Shown here: one piece after another, positions 17,365 through 28,116 of the stretch
How the letters are laid out: each line of letters begins with the position of its first letter
Numbering within the stretch: position 1 is the stretch's first letter
NCBI RefSeq assembly: GCF_004300825.1
Contig: NZ_CP036250.1
Span: forward strand, 1,550,001 to 1,614,000
From: Egicoccus halophilus
GTDB lineage: Bacteria > Actinomycetota > Nitriliruptoria > Nitriliruptorales > Nitriliruptoraceae
Direction: 5' to 3'
Length of the DNA stretch: 64,000 nucleotides
Made by a program: the position numbers and the translations under genes
The notes under the pieces: generated by a model
Told to the model about the DNA's origin: nothing
Database searches by the model: none
What the model saw: only the letters and a program-made list of their open reading frames with translations

Positions 17365-17715
17365 TCAGCGACGAGCGGTCAGGTGCCCGAACTCGCCACC
17401 GAGGCGGTCGTAGAGGGGGAAGGCCTCGAGCCATCCCTCCGGCGCCCGGCGGCCGCCCTCGAGCGCCGCGTGCAGTCGGTGGCGCTGCTGGCGCAGCCAT
17501 GCCAGCGCCGCGGCCCGCTGGTCGGACGTCAGCGAATCGGTGCGCACGACGACCGACTCGTCACCCTGCAGCAGGAAGCGCTCCCAGCGGTTGCGCCGCA
17601 CCCAGTGGTCCGGGTCCTCGAGCAGCCAGCGCAGACGGGCGCACTGGGCCGCGTCGAGGTGGTCGGGAACGGCACGGCGGGAGCCGGGCATGGCCGGTGG
17701 CATCGTGCTGGTCAC
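17365..17715 (-). CDS. Conserved hypothetical protein
   Basis: About 116 residues, soluble and charged: LDAAQCARLRWLLEDPDHWV, NRWERFLLQGDESVVVRT, SDQRAAALAWLRQQRHRL and GWLEAFPLYDRLGGEFGHL. Two helical parts and no membrane segment. I do not recognise a family. GTG at 17715 has AGGA eight bases upstream; two downstream ATGs lack ribosome sites. It ends 2 bp from the convergent AI-2E gene. Codon use matches its neighbours, which supports a real gene. Confidence 0.6.
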   Translation of the reverse strand: MTSTMPPAMPGSRRAVPDHLDAAQCARLRWLLEDPDHWVRRNRWERFLLQGDESVVVRTDSLTSDQRAAALAWLRQQRHRLHAALEGGRRAPEGWLEAFPLYDRLGGEFGHLTARR

Positions 17716-17816
17716 GGGCGCGGTCCTGACGTGAGCGGACGACGCGGCATCGTAGGCCGGGCTCGCTGCGGCCGCGACGGTGTCCGCACGAGGGTGCGGT
17801 CCGGCCGCGTCACGGG

Positions 17817-19607
17817 TCAGCGGCCGGACACCTCGACGTCGGCGACGCTGGCCCGGTACCGGCCGCCGTCGGGGCCGAGGTTGGTGAACCACAACAGCAC
17901 GGTGTCGCCCTGCGCGTCCTGCAGCGGGATCTCGGCGACCTCGCCCGCCGAGGAGACCTCGCCGGCCGCACGACCCCACTCGTCCGGTCCGGTGCCGGGC
18001 GTCGGCGGCCCGTTCCCGACGTACACCGTCAGGTCGTAGCCGGGATGGTCGGTGGTGATCGTCACCTGCTCGAGCGCGGCGGGCTCGTCGAGTCCGAGCC
18101 ACAGACCGACGCCGTCCTTGAGGTTGCCGAGGGCGGCGCTGTTGTAGCCGACGGTCGTCCACGCGGTGTCGGGATCCCCGTCGATGGCCCGGTCGAGCAG
18201 GTCGGGATTCTCCGAGCCGCCACCGAACGGGTCGTGGTCGCCGGTCGCCGTGATCGGCCGGGTGACGAGCTCACCCGTCGGCGCGTCGCCCTCGCTGTCG
18301 AGCGGTTGTTGCTCCTCGTCCGGCGCGTCCGCCCCGTCGGTACCGAGGTGGTCGGCGAACAGCAGCCAGGCGACGGCGAGCAGGGCGAGCAGCGTCACCA
18401 GCCACGGCAGCCAGTTGCGACGGCGCCCGGCCGGCGCGGCGGTGTCGGGCTCGTCGGCGTGGGACCCGGCGGGCGCGACGTGTGCGGCGGTCCGCGGGCC
18501 GGACGCCGGTTCGCCGGCACGCGACGTGCGGCTCGCGCCGACGGCGGCGGTCGCGGGCACGGAGGTCCGGCGGCGCGGGTCGGTCACGTCCGGGTCGTCG
18601 CCGGGCGACCAGGTGGCGCCACGCCAGGCCGGGAGTGCGGCCGTGCCGCCGGTGTCCGGCGCCGGCGGGGCGGTCGGAGGACGGCCGGCGGTGGCACGGG
18701 GGGACGGTGCGGTCCGGTCGAGCGGTTCCTGTGCGGCCCGGGCGACGCGGGCGGCGAGCTCGGCGGCGGCGTCGGGCGCGGCGAGCGGGCCGAGCGCCGT
18801 CGCGAGGGCCGTGCCGTCGGGATAGCGCGTGCCCGGCTCCATCGACGTGGCCCGGGCGATGACCTCGTCGAGGCCGGCTGGCAGGTGGACGCCCGTCGCG
18901 CTGGGTCGCGGCAACCCGTCGGCCACGAGCCGCCGCGAGGCGACCTCCACCGCGGTGCCCTCGCCGAAGGGCAGGCGACCGGTCACCGCCTGGTGCAGCA
19001 GCAGTCCCACGGCGTAGACGTCGGCGCGCGCGTCGATGGGCTGGTCGCGCAGTTGTTCGGGAGCGAGGTAGCGCGCCGTTCCCACCACCTGACCCGGGGT
19101 GGTCAGACGGGAGGTCGCCTCGCCCAGGGCGCGCGCGATGCCGAAGTCGGCCACCTTCGCGGTGCCCTCCGCGGTCACCAGCACGTTGGCCGGTTTGACG
19201 TCGCGGTGCACGAGGCCGCGCGCGTGTGCCGTGCCCAGCGCGCGCGCCACCTGGGCACCGACGGCGGCCGCCACACCCGGCGTCAGCGGTCCCTGGTCGA
19301 GCACGTCGTCGAGGGTGCCGCCCTCGACGAGCTCCATCACCAGGTAGTCGCTGCCGGCGACCGAGCCGATGTCGTAGATCACCACCGCGTTGGGGTGGGT
19401 CAGCTTCGCCGCGGCCGACGCCTCGGCGCGGAATCGCGCGGCCGTGGCCGGGTCGCGGGCGAGGTCCCGGTGCAGCAACTTGACCGCGACGGTCCGGTCG
19501 AGGACCTCGTCGTGCGCACGCCACACCGCGCCCGCGCCACCAGAGCCGAGCTGGTCGAGCAGCACGTAGCGGCCCGCGAGGAATCTGGTCGTCTCGTCCA
19601 CGTCCAC
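17817..19607 (-). CDS. Ser/Thr protein kinase with TM segment and discoidin-like ectodomain
   Basis: 596 residues. Residues ~12-270 are a Hanks-type kinase: GSGGAGAVWRA glycine loop, Lys43 in VAVKLL, HRDVKPAN with Asp136, DFG at 154-156 and APEQL. A Pro/Ala/Thr-rich linker leads to one membrane segment (WLPWLVTLLALLAVAWLLF) and an outer domain with DPDTAWTTVGYNS, GVGLWLGLDEPA and YDLTVYVGN, resembling F5/8-type (discoidin) carbohydrate-binding folds rather than the PASTA repeats of PknB. It probably senses a wall or surface glycan and phosphorylates cytoplasmic targets. GTG at 19607 is chosen; there is no clear ribosome site. A TATCGT -10-like element lies further upstream. Confidence 0.88.
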   Translation of the reverse strand: MDVDETTRFLAGRYVLLDQLGSGGAGAVWRAHDEVLDRTVAVKLLHRDLARDPATAARFRAEASAAAKLTHPNAVVIYDIGSVAGSDYLVMELVEGGTLDDVLDQGPLTPGVAAAVGAQVARALGTAHARGLVHRDVKPANVLVTAEGTAKVADFGIARALGEATSRLTTPGQVVGTARYLAPEQLRDQPIDARADVYAVGLLLHQAVTGRLPFGEGTAVEVASRRLVADGLPRPSATGVHLPAGLDEVIARATSMEPGTRYPDGTALATALGPLAAPDAAAELAARVARAAQEPLDRTAPSPRATAGRPPTAPPAPDTGGTAALPAWRGATWSPGDDPDVTDPRRRTSVPATAAVGASRTSRAGEPASGPRTAAHVAPAGSHADEPDTAAPAGRRRNWLPWLVTLLALLAVAWLLFADHLGTDGADAPDEEQQPLDSEGDAPTGELVTRPITATGDHDPFGGGSENPDLLDRAIDGDPDTAWTTVGYNSAALGNLKDGVGLWLGLDEPAALEQVTITTDHPGYDLTVYVGNGPPTPGTGPDEWGRAAGEVSSAGEVAEIPLQDAQGDTVLLWFTNLGPDGGRYRASVADVEVSGR

Positions 19608-19764
19608 GTCGTCGTCGCCGTCTCGTCCGGTCAGCGGCGTCCACCGACCGGTCGCCGGGGACGATACGCCCTGTCGGTCCTCGCAGCCGGGAACCCGCCG
19701 GGGCCGCCCGTACACGCCGGTGGCGCGCTCGACGCCCCGGGGAAGGTCCTCGGAGGGAGGGCGC

Positions 19765-20640
19765 TCAGACCCAGTCGGTGCGGATCTCGGCCATCGCGGC
19801 CTCGAAGCTGCGGGTGGGGTGGAGGCCCAGCACCCGGGGCAGCCGGTCGTCGGCGTAGCGCCCCTGCCAGGGTACGTCGTCGTTGACCGCCGCCGTTGCG
19901 GGGGCGGTGGGCAGGAACGCGCGCAACGCGGCGAGATAGCCCCCGAACGTGGTGTGACCGCCGACCACGTTGAGGGTGGCCTCGACCTCGGTGTCGAGCG
20001 CTGCGAGCACGGCATCGGTGAGGTCGTCGACGTGGACCCAGCCGAACGTCGACGCGGGGGCGACCGCGTGCAGTTCACCGTCGCGGTAGCGCTGGGGGAT
20101 GCGTCGCCCCCAGGTCGAGGTCGGGCCGGCTCCCAGCACCGCCGGTGGGCGCAGGATCGCGACCGACAGGCCCTGGGCGCCGCCGCGGGCCACCTCCGCC
20201 TCGGCCTCCGCCTTGGTGACGGCGTAGGGGCTCGCGCCGCCCTCGGCGGAGACCAAGGGCGCGTCCTCGGCCACCTCGGCGTCCCCGACCGCGGGGAGGT
20301 CGTACACCGCCGTGGTCGAGACGTGCACGAAGCGGGGCACCCCGGCGGTGCGTGCGGCGGTGACCAGGGTGCGGGTGCCGAGCGTGTTGACGACCCGCGC
20401 GGCGGCGAGGTCGGGGCCGGCGGCCGCGGCCGCGTGCACGAGTGCGTCGGCACCACTCGCCACCCGGGCGAGTGCGTCGGCGTCGTCGAGCGGCACCGTG
20501 TGTTGGACGACACCGAGCCGGTCGAGTGCCTCCGACGGCGTCCGCACGGCGGCCACGACCTCGTTGCGCCGCTCGCGCAGGGCGGCGACGATCCGTCCGC
20601 CGACGAACCCGGTCGCCCCGGTCACCATCACCCGTGTCAT
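19765..20640 (-). CDS. NAD-dependent epimerase/dehydratase family protein
   Basis: 291 residues, an extended short-chain dehydrogenase: MTRVMVTGATGFVGGRIV with the TGxxGxxG loop, LVHAAAAAG, FVHVSTTAVYDLP and SPYAVTKAEAE with the Tyr-x-x-x-Lys pair. Members act on nucleotide sugars or other hydroxyl/keto substrates; the lack of further landmarks prevents a specific name. ATG at 20640 has AGGAGG four bases upstream. It is divergent from the aldo/keto reductase at 20846. The kinase gene follows on the same strand after ~160 bp. Confidence 0.88.
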   Translation of the reverse strand: MTRVMVTGATGFVGGRIVAALRERRNEVVAAVRTPSEALDRLGVVQHTVPLDDADALARVASGADALVHAAAAAGPDLAAARVVNTLGTRTLVTAARTAGVPRFVHVSTTAVYDLPAVGDAEVAEDAPLVSAEGGASPYAVTKAEAEAEVARGGAQGLSVAILRPPAVLGAGPTSTWGRRIPQRYRDGELHAVAPASTFGWVHVDDLTDAVLAALDTEVEATLNVVGGHTTFGGYLAALRAFLPTAPATAAVNDDVPWQGRYADDRLPRVLGLHPTRSFEAAMAEIRTDWV

Positions 20641-20845
20641 CGCGCCTCCTGGTCCAGGTGCGTTCCGGCCACCGACCCTACCGGCAGGCCACCATCGGCT
20701 GGCGGGCCGGCCTCCTAGGCTGCCGACGCAGGCGACCCGCGGCCATCCGACGTCGCGTGCGTGCGCGAACGCGCTCGCGTGGGGCCCGTGACGACGTCCG
20801 ACCCGTCGCGGTCCGCTCCCCGCCCCACCAATCCTGGAGGACCAC

Positions 20846-21814
20846 ATGCAGATGCAGTACCGCCGTCTCGGCCACGCCGGCATCAAGGTCAGCGTGCTGT
20901 CGTTCGGCTCCTGGGTGACGTTCAAGAACCAGGTCGACGTGCAGCGCGCCATCGAGTGCCTCGACGCCGCCAAGCAGGCCGGGGTCAACTTCTTCGACAA
21001 CGCCGAGGCCTACGCGGGCGGCGAGTCGGAACGGATCATGGGCCAGGCCATCCGGGAGCTCGGCTGGAAGCGGCACGAGTTCCTGGTGTCCTCGAAGTAC
21101 TTCTGGGGCCTGCACGACGGCCCGAACACGAGCAACACCCTCAACCGCAAGTACCTGCTCGAGGCGATCGAGGACTCGCTGGACCGCTTCGACCTCGACT
21201 ACCTCGACCTCGTGTACTGCCACCGTCCCGACCCGGAGACGCCCATCGAGGAGACCGTCCGCGCGATGTCGGACGCGATCGAGCGTGGCTGGGCGCTGTA
21301 CTGGGGCACCTCGGAGTGGTCGGCCGACGAGATCCGCGCCGCCTGGGACGTCGCCGACCGGCACGGTTGGCACAAGCCGGTCGTCGAACAGCCGCAGTAC
21401 AACCTGTTCCACCGGCGACGCGTCGAGAAGGAGTACGCGCGGCTCTACGACGACATCGGGCTGGGAACCACGATCTGGTCGCCGCTCGCGTCGGGCCTGC
21501 TCACCGGCAAGTACCTCGACGGCGTACCCGAGGGCAGCCGCGGTGCGCTCGAGGGGTTCGGCTGGCTCGCCGAGCAGCTGACCAACGAGCAGCAGAACGC
21601 GATCGTGCGCCAGCTCAAGGAGGTCGCCGACGAGCTCGAGTGCAGCCTCGCGCAGTTGGCCCTGGCCTGGTGCGCGAAGAACCCGCACGTCTCGACCGTC
21701 ATCACCGGCGCGTCCCGGGTCGAGCAGGTGCACGAGAACATGCGGGCCCTCGAGGTGCTGCCCAAGCTGACCGACGACGTGCTCGACCGCATCGACGAGA
21801 TCACGCAGGCCTGA
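20846..21814 (+). CDS. Aldo/keto reductase, Kv-beta/YghZ-like
   Basis: 322 residues. It begins [21 protein letters not shown] and contains [14 protein letters not shown] (Asp, Tyr), VSSKYFWG (Lys), VYCHRPDP (His), [10 protein letters not shown] and [15 protein letters not shown]. These blocks are those of the voltage-gated K+ channel beta-subunit-like group, soluble NADPH-dependent aldehyde reductases. ATG at 20846 has TGGAGGA upstream. A -10-like TAGGCT lies around 20716. A two-TM channel gene is encoded 1.6 kb away on the same strand, but there is no evidence that the two interact. Confidence 0.92.
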   Translation: MQMQYRRLGHAGIKVSVLSFGSWVTFKNQVDVQRAIECLDAAKQAGVNFFDNAEAYAGGESERIMGQAIRELGWKRHEFLVSSKYFWGLHDGPNTSNTLNRKYLLEAIEDSLDRFDLDYLDLVYCHRPDPETPIEETVRAMSDAIERGWALYWGTSEWSADEIRAAWDVADRHGWHKPVVEQPQYNLFHRRRVEKEYARLYDDIGLGTTIWSPLASGLLTGKYLDGVPEGSRGALEGFGWLAEQLTNEQQNAIVRQLKEVADELECSLAQLALAWCAKNPHVSTVITGASRVEQVHENMRALEVLPKLTDDVLDRIDEITQA

Positions 21815-21821
21815 GCCACCA

Positions 21822-23366
<1,545 letters not shown>

Positions 23367-23410
23367 TCACGCCACCACGCCACGTCCGCTGACGCCGCGA
23401 GTCGAACCAC

Positions 23411-24388
23411 GTGCTGATCGCCCTGGGTGCCACCCTCGCACTGTTCGTGCTGCGCGACGCCATCCGCACCACCATCAACCTGAGCGAGAAGACCGGCCCG
23501 ATCGCCTCCAGCGTGCTCCGGCTCGGCCGCCGCGTGGCTCGGATCCTGCCGCGCCGGCTGACGCGGACGGCGGGGCTGGCCATGACCATCGCGGTCGTCG
23601 TCTCGTGGACGCTCGGACTGTGGGCGGCCTGGACGATCGCGTTGCTCGATCCGGCCGTCGGCGTCGTCGTCACCGGTCAGGACACGCCGCTCGGGCTGCT
23701 CGACACGCTCTACGTGGCCGGGTTCTCCATCTTCACGCTGGGCACGGGGGACCTCTCGACGACCAACACCCTGGGTCGTCTCGTCACCGTGGTCGCCTCG
23801 GGAACGGGTCTGTTCACCGTGACGCTGGAGGTGACCTACCTGCTGTCGCTGACCTCGGCAGCGGCCCACGAGCGCAGTACGGCCCGGCAGACCTACGCGC
23901 TCGGCCACGACGCCGCGCAGATCGTGTCGCGGGCCTACGACGGGACGACGTTCCGACAGGCCGAGCCGCTGCTGCAACAGCTCGCGAGGGACCTGTCGAC
24001 GCTCGCCGAGCAGCACCGCACGTTCCCGGTCCTGCACGACGTGCTGCCCAGCAGGCGCGAGCTCGCCCTCGGCCCGTCGCTGCTCGCCCTCTCCGACGCC
24101 CTCGACGTGATGCACCTCGCCGCGCCGGTCGAGTGCGCGGTCAACCGGCTGACCTACCAGCAGGTCACCGAGGCCATCGACGGTGTGCTGGCCGGGTTGC
24201 CCCCGGGCCCGCAGCTGTCCGACCCGCCGCCGGCCCCCGACGCCGACACGTTGCTGCGCCAGGCCGGTTGTGAGCAGCGGCGGGAGCTGCTCGTCGACGA
24301 GGCGATCGCCACGCGGCGACGGGGCGTCTACGGGCTGGCGGCCGAGGAGGGCTGGCGCTCCGCGGCCGACGAGGCGCTGCGCGTCTGA
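23411..24388 (+). CDS. Two-TM potassium channel-like protein
   Basis: 325 residues. Two membrane helices (~58-80, ~122-148) flank a pore loop GFSIFTLGTGDLSTTN, in which T-L-G-T-G-D (109-114) corresponds to the K+ filter T-x-G-Y/F-G-D. The C-terminal ~175 residues are a soluble helical domain with no RCK/TrkA-N motif (EPLLQQLARDLSTLAEQHRT, LPSRRELALGPSLLALSDAL). An N-terminal hydrophobic stretch may be a third helix. GTG at 23411 lacks a good ribosome site. It is divergent from guaB1. The filter residue change (Tyr to Thr) makes ion selectivity uncertain. Confidence 0.75.
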   Translation: MLIALGATLALFVLRDAIRTTINLSEKTGPIASSVLRLGRRVARILPRRLTRTAGLAMTIAVVVSWTLGLWAAWTIALLDPAVGVVVTGQDTPLGLLDTLYVAGFSIFTLGTGDLSTTNTLGRLVTVVASGTGLFTVTLEVTYLLSLTSAAAHERSTARQTYALGHDAAQIVSRAYDGTTFRQAEPLLQQLARDLSTLAEQHRTFPVLHDVLPSRRELALGPSLLALSDALDVMHLAAPVECAVNRLTYQQVTEAIDGVLAGLPPGPQLSDPPPAPDADTLLRQAGCEQRRELLVDEAIATRRRGVYGLAAEEGWRSAADEALRV

Positions 24389-24437
24389 CCGCGCGGGATC
24401 GGGCGCCTGGTGCGCAGGGGCGCCTCCCTTCGGCCCT

Positions 24438-24451
24438 GGTCCGAACGGACC
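24438..24451 (+). promoter_or_regulatory. Inverted repeat in the LVIVD gene promoter region
   Basis: GGTCCG-AA-CGGACC, followed by TACGGTACTAG (around 24457-24468), which contains a plausible -10. It could be an operator or, less likely, a terminator of the channel gene. Confidence 0.3.
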
Positions 24452-24513
24452 GGGTCTACGGTACTAGTTCGACCGGGTGAGAACCGCCCGGCGGATCCGG
24501 AGGGACGACCTCG

Positions 24514-26310
24514 ATGAGTATCCGACACGCGGGGCGCGCACGGCGCGTTGCCGTGGCCGTCGCAACCAGCGCGCTGGTGGTGGGGCTCGCCCCCACCGCC
24601 TCGGCGACCGACGAACCGACGCGGCGCGGACTGGCCCCGGGCATCTTCGACGCCGAATCGGCGATGACGCCCAACGTGGAGCACCGCTCGACGACGCCAC
24701 GCACGGAGCAGGCGGCCGACCGCACGAACTCCGACATGGCGTTCACCGACGGCCACGTGATCGTCGGCAACTACGGCGGCTTCAACATCTACGACGTCGC
24801 CGACGCCGACAGCCCGCGACTGGTCTCCACCGTCGCCTGTCCCGGCAACCAGCACGACGTGTCCGTCGAGGGCGATCTGCTGTTCGTGTCGGTACAGACC
24901 TACAACACCAGCTACACCGACTGCACGACGTCGGCGAACGCGACCAACGAGCGCTTCGCCGGCATCCGGGTGTTCGACATCAGCAACAAGGCCCGTCCGC
25001 AGCAGGTGGCCGCGGTCCAGACCTGCCGCGGCTCGCACACGCACACCTACGTGCCCGACCCGGCCGGCGAGAGCGCGTTCCTGTACATCTCGGGGACCTC
25101 GTCGGTCCGTCGTGACGCGCCCGGTGCGGCGCTCGGCTGCCGCACCGCCTCGTCGGGGCAGACGCCGTACGAGGACGACGCCCGCTGGCGCATCGACATC
25201 GTCGAGGTCCCGCTGGCCCGGCCGCAGGACGCCGTGCTGCTCGCCGACGGTCCGCGCCTGATGGCCGAGGACGGCCGGATCGACGGCCTGCAGCAGTCCC
25301 CGCCGACGCCGCTGCACCCGTCCGGTCCCGACCACCGGCGCCGGGGCATCTGGTCGCCGAGCCCGGTCTCGGACGCCTGCCACGACATCACCGCCTATCC
25401 CGAGCTCGGGCTCGCGGCCGGCGCGTGTGAGGGCAACGGCCTCCTGATCGACATCACCGACCCCCGCAACCCGCAGCGGGTGGCCGCCGTGGCCGACGGC
25501 AACTTCGCCTACTGGCACTCGGCGACGTTCAACAACGACGGCACGAAGGTGGTCTTCACCGACGAGTGGGGTGGCGGCGGCCAGGGCTACTGCACCGAGG
25601 CCGAGCGGCCCGAGTGGGGTGCCAACGGCATCTACGACGTCGTGCGTGGTGACGACGGCTCGATCGACCTCGAGTTCAAGAGCTACTACAAGATCCCGCC
25701 GGACCAGGAGTGGAACGAGATCTGCGTCGCCCACAACGGCAACCTGATCCCGATCCCGGGTCGTGATGTCATGGTGCAGGCCTGGTACCAGGGCGGCATG
25801 ACGGTGTTCGACTTCACCGACTCGTCGAACCCGGTCGAGCTGGCCTGGTTCGACCGCGGGCCGATCCAGACCGACCCGGACGGCGCGCAGCAGCGCGGAG
25901 GCTTCTGGTCGGCCTACTGGTACGACGGCATGGTCTACGGCACCGACATCACCCGCGGCTTCGACGTGCTGGAGCTGTCGGGCAGCGACGAGCTCACGCA
26001 GAACGAGATCGACGCGGCGCTCACCGTCCGTGAGGACCAGACCAACCCGCAGACGCAGGCGCGCTACGAGCACCCGGCGTCGTTCGCGCTGGTGCGCGCC
26101 TCCCTCGACCAGCTCGTGCGGGTCGACGGCATCGGCGACAAGGCACTGACCAAGATCGAGCGCTCCCTGGACCAGGCGCAGGGTGCCGCCGACCGCGGCC
26201 GGTCCAAGCAGGCCGTGACGTTCCTCGGCTTCGTCGAGCGCGACCTCGGCGCCGTCGAGGCGACCGACGTCCGTGCGGCCGTCGCGGCCCTCAAGGCGGA
26301 GCTCTCGTAG
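24514..26310 (+). CDS. Secreted LVIVD-repeat beta-propeller protein
   Basis: 598 residues. A Sec signal peptide with basic start (RHAGRARR), hydrophobic core and an A-S-A cut site near residue 31 is followed by LVIVD-type repeats: HVIVGNYGGFNIYDVADADS, FAGIRVFDISNKARPQQ, EGNGLLIDITDPRNPQRVA and MTVFDFTDSSNPVELAWF. These predict a beta-propeller. Paired cysteines (e.g. VACPGNQHD, QTCRGSH, DACHDI) suggest disulfides outside the cell. The C-terminal 80 residues are a helical Ala/Arg/Asp tail. Function unknown; such proteins bind surfaces or sugars. ATG at 24514 has GGAGGGA about ten bases upstream. Confidence 0.85.
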   Translation: MSIRHAGRARRVAVAVATSALVVGLAPTASATDEPTRRGLAPGIFDAESAMTPNVEHRSTTPRTEQAADRTNSDMAFTDGHVIVGNYGGFNIYDVADADSPRLVSTVACPGNQHDVSVEGDLLFVSVQTYNTSYTDCTTSANATNERFAGIRVFDISNKARPQQVAAVQTCRGSHTHTYVPDPAGESAFLYISGTSSVRRDAPGAALGCRTASSGQTPYEDDARWRIDIVEVPLARPQDAVLLADGPRLMAEDGRIDGLQQSPPTPLHPSGPDHRRRGIWSPSPVSDACHDITAYPELGLAAGACEGNGLLIDITDPRNPQRVAAVADGNFAYWHSATFNNDGTKVVFTDEWGGGGQGYCTEAERPEWGANGIYDVVRGDDGSIDLEFKSYYKIPPDQEWNEICVAHNGNLIPIPGRDVMVQAWYQGGMTVFDFTDSSNPVELAWFDRGPIQTDPDGAQQRGGFWSAYWYDGMVYGTDITRGFDVLELSGSDELTQNEIDAALTVREDQTNPQTQARYEHPASFALVRASLDQLVRVDGIGDKALTKIERSLDQAQGAADRGRSKQAVTFLGFVERDLGAVEATDVRAAVAALKAELS

Positions 26311-26326
26311 CACCCACCGACGTACC

Positions 26327-26369
26327 ACCGCCGCCGGTCCGGTCGCTCAGGCGCCCGGCCGGCGGCGGT
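26327..26369. terminator. Weak hairpin between convergent genes
   Basis: Arms ACCGCCGCCGG (26327-26337) and CCGGCGGCGGT (26359-26369), 21-nt loop that contains the DUF4126 stop. It may end both transcripts; the long loop makes it weak. Confidence 0.3.
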
Positions 26370-26985
26370 CGCCGTTCGCGGCCGTCCGCGTGACCACGTC
26401 ACCGTCGGGTCGGCGGCGCCGCCGGCGCCACTGCCGCCAGCTGCGGCGCGCGGCGCGCCAGACGAACGCGACCAGCACCGCGCCGGCGACGAGCAGGACC
26501 ACGACCGCGACGATCGCCGCCACGGGATTGGTGACCGCGAGCCAGACCACGGCCGCCACCAGCCCGTCCTCGGTCAGGCTGACGATGCTGTTGGAGATCG
26601 GCTCGGGCGAGGCGTTCACCGCGACGCGGGTCGTCGCCTTGATGGCATGGCTGACGGTTGCCAACCCGCCGGCAGCCAGCGACGACCCCGCCTGTTCCCA
26701 GGCCCCGGCGTCACCGGTCAGCAGCCAGGCGACCCCGACCGCGCCGAGTGGCCGGATCGCGGTGTGCACGAGGTCCCACAGGTCATCGAGGTACGGGATC
26801 TTGTCGACGACGAACTCGACCAGGAACAGCAGTCCCGCGAGCACGAGCACGTCGGTGCGCACGAACACGGCGGGCACGTCCGCGCCGCCGTACCGGCCGA
26901 ACAGGCCCAGCAGGGCGACGACGGCGTAGAGGTTGAGCCCGGACGCGTAGCCGACGCCGGCGATCAGCCCCGCCAGGCCCTCCAT
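26347..26985 (-). CDS. DUF4126 membrane protein
   Basis: 212 residues. The start EGLAGLIAGVGYASGLNLYAVV, then LVLAGLLFLVEFVVDKIPYLDDLWD, and AGGLATVSHAIKATTRVAVNASPEPISNS are the conserved DUF4126 blocks; about five membrane segments and an Arg-rich C-terminal tail follow. Function unknown. ATG at 26985 lies 4 bp after the stop of the Pro/Ala-rich protein gene, so it is the last gene of the NfeD-flotillin run (30058-26347). The ribosome site (GGTGA) is weak, as expected for a coupled gene. Confidence 0.85.
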   Translation of the reverse strand: MEGLAGLIAGVGYASGLNLYAVVALLGLFGRYGGADVPAVFVRTDVLVLAGLLFLVEFVVDKIPYLDDLWDLVHTAIRPLGAVGVAWLLTGDAGAWEQAGSSLAAGGLATVSHAIKATTRVAVNASPEPISNSIVSLTEDGLVAAVVWLAVTNPVAAIVAVVVLLVAGAVLVAFVWRAARRSWRQWRRRRRRPDGDVVTRTAANGDRRRPGA

Positions 26986-26989
26986 CGCG

Positions 26990-28108
26990 TCACCCGCCGC
27001 GTCGCGCCCGGCGGCCGAGTCGGCGCGCCGCACCGTCGGGCAGCAGGGCGGTCAGTTCCTCGGGGCCGAGGCGGCCCACCTCGAGCAGCCGGGCCGCGAC
27101 CCGGACGCGGTCCCCGTCGCGGCCGAAACGGCCCAGCAGCGCCTCGGGAGCGATGCCGTCCAGCACGCCGGCGTCGAGCAGACGATCGACGGCGCGCCGG
27201 CGCTGCCAGCCGTCCGGCAGCGCGTCGAGCTCGACGAGCGCGTCGCGGGTCGGGGCCTCGGCCAGCTGCCGGGTGAGCGTCTGGATCCGCGCCGACGCGT
27301 GGTCGCGACCGCGCGCCGGCGTCGCCTCCCCGGCCGGCCCGCCAGCGCGCGCCGGCAGCGGGGGAGTGCCCGGACGCCTGCTGGTGCCCGGTGCGCCGGC
27401 CACGTCCGCCTCGACGGGGACCGCGGACGGCGCCGTTGCCTCGAGCGGTGTCTCGGGCGGTGCCTCGAGCGGTGTCGTGGCCGCGGGTTGCACCGTCGTC
27501 CGCGGGCGCGCGATGGAACCGTCCGCGGCAGCTGTAGTGGGTCGCGCCGCGTCCGGGGGCTGCGGGGGCTGCGGGGAACCGGCGGAGTCCGAGGGGGAGG
27601 AAACCGGCTCCGCAGGAGCCTCGGTTCGCGAGGCCGGGGCGGGTTGCGCGGTGGCGACGGGTTGCGGGGAGGCCGCCGGCGCCGGCGCGGGCCGGTCGAG
27701 TGGCGTCGGCACGGCCGTCTCCCAGACGGGTGCGGACCGCGGGAGATCGGGCACCGGTTCGCGAGGTGGTGGCGGAGGTTGGGCGGCGGACCCGACGTCG
27801 GTCTCGAGGCGGGTGAGCACCTCCAGCGTCGTGTCGGTGTCGAGATCGAGCAGTCCGTCGACCGTTGCCGGGTCGGGCGTCTCGGCGGCGTCGTCGTGGA
27901 GTCGGCCGGCAACGCCGGCGAACCCGGTGTCGGCCAGCGCCCGGCCGAGGGCCCGACGCTCGTCGCCGGACAACCCGCGGACGAAGCTCGTCGCGTCGGC
28001 CGCCACCCGTCCGCGTTCGGCCGGGCGGCCGGCGAGCTGCCAGCGCTGCAGCAGTGCCGCCAACTCGTCGAGTGACGACCGGCCGGGAGGGGGAGCGGAC
28101 GGGGACAT
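26990..28108 (-). CDS. Pro/Ala-rich hypothetical protein of the flotillin operon
   Basis: 372 residues in three parts: an N-terminal helical domain of ~105 residues (SSLDELAALLQRWQLAGRP, FVRGLSGDERRALGRALADT), a ~165-residue low-complexity Pro/Ala/Thr linker, and a C-terminal helical domain of ~95 residues (IQTLTRQLAEAPTRDALVEL, RRRAVDRLLDAGVLDG, RVRVAARLLEVGRLGPEELT). No family recognised. ATG at 28108 has GAGG seven bases upstream and begins 8 bp after the flotillin stop. The two helical ends joined by a flexible linker suggest a scaffolding or tethering role; this is inference. Confidence 0.75.
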   Translation of the reverse strand: MSPSAPPPGRSSLDELAALLQRWQLAGRPAERGRVAADATSFVRGLSGDERRALGRALADTGFAGVAGRLHDDAAETPDPATVDGLLDLDTDTTLEVLTRLETDVGSAAQPPPPPREPVPDLPRSAPVWETAVPTPLDRPAPAPAASPQPVATAQPAPASRTEAPAEPVSSPSDSAGSPQPPQPPDAARPTTAAADGSIARPRTTVQPAATTPLEAPPETPLEATAPSAVPVEADVAGAPGTSRRPGTPPLPARAGGPAGEATPARGRDHASARIQTLTRQLAEAPTRDALVELDALPDGWQRRRAVDRLLDAGVLDGIAPEALLGRFGRDGDRVRVAARLLEVGRLGPEELTALLPDGAARRLGRRARRGG

Positions 28109-28116
28109 GCGCGACC

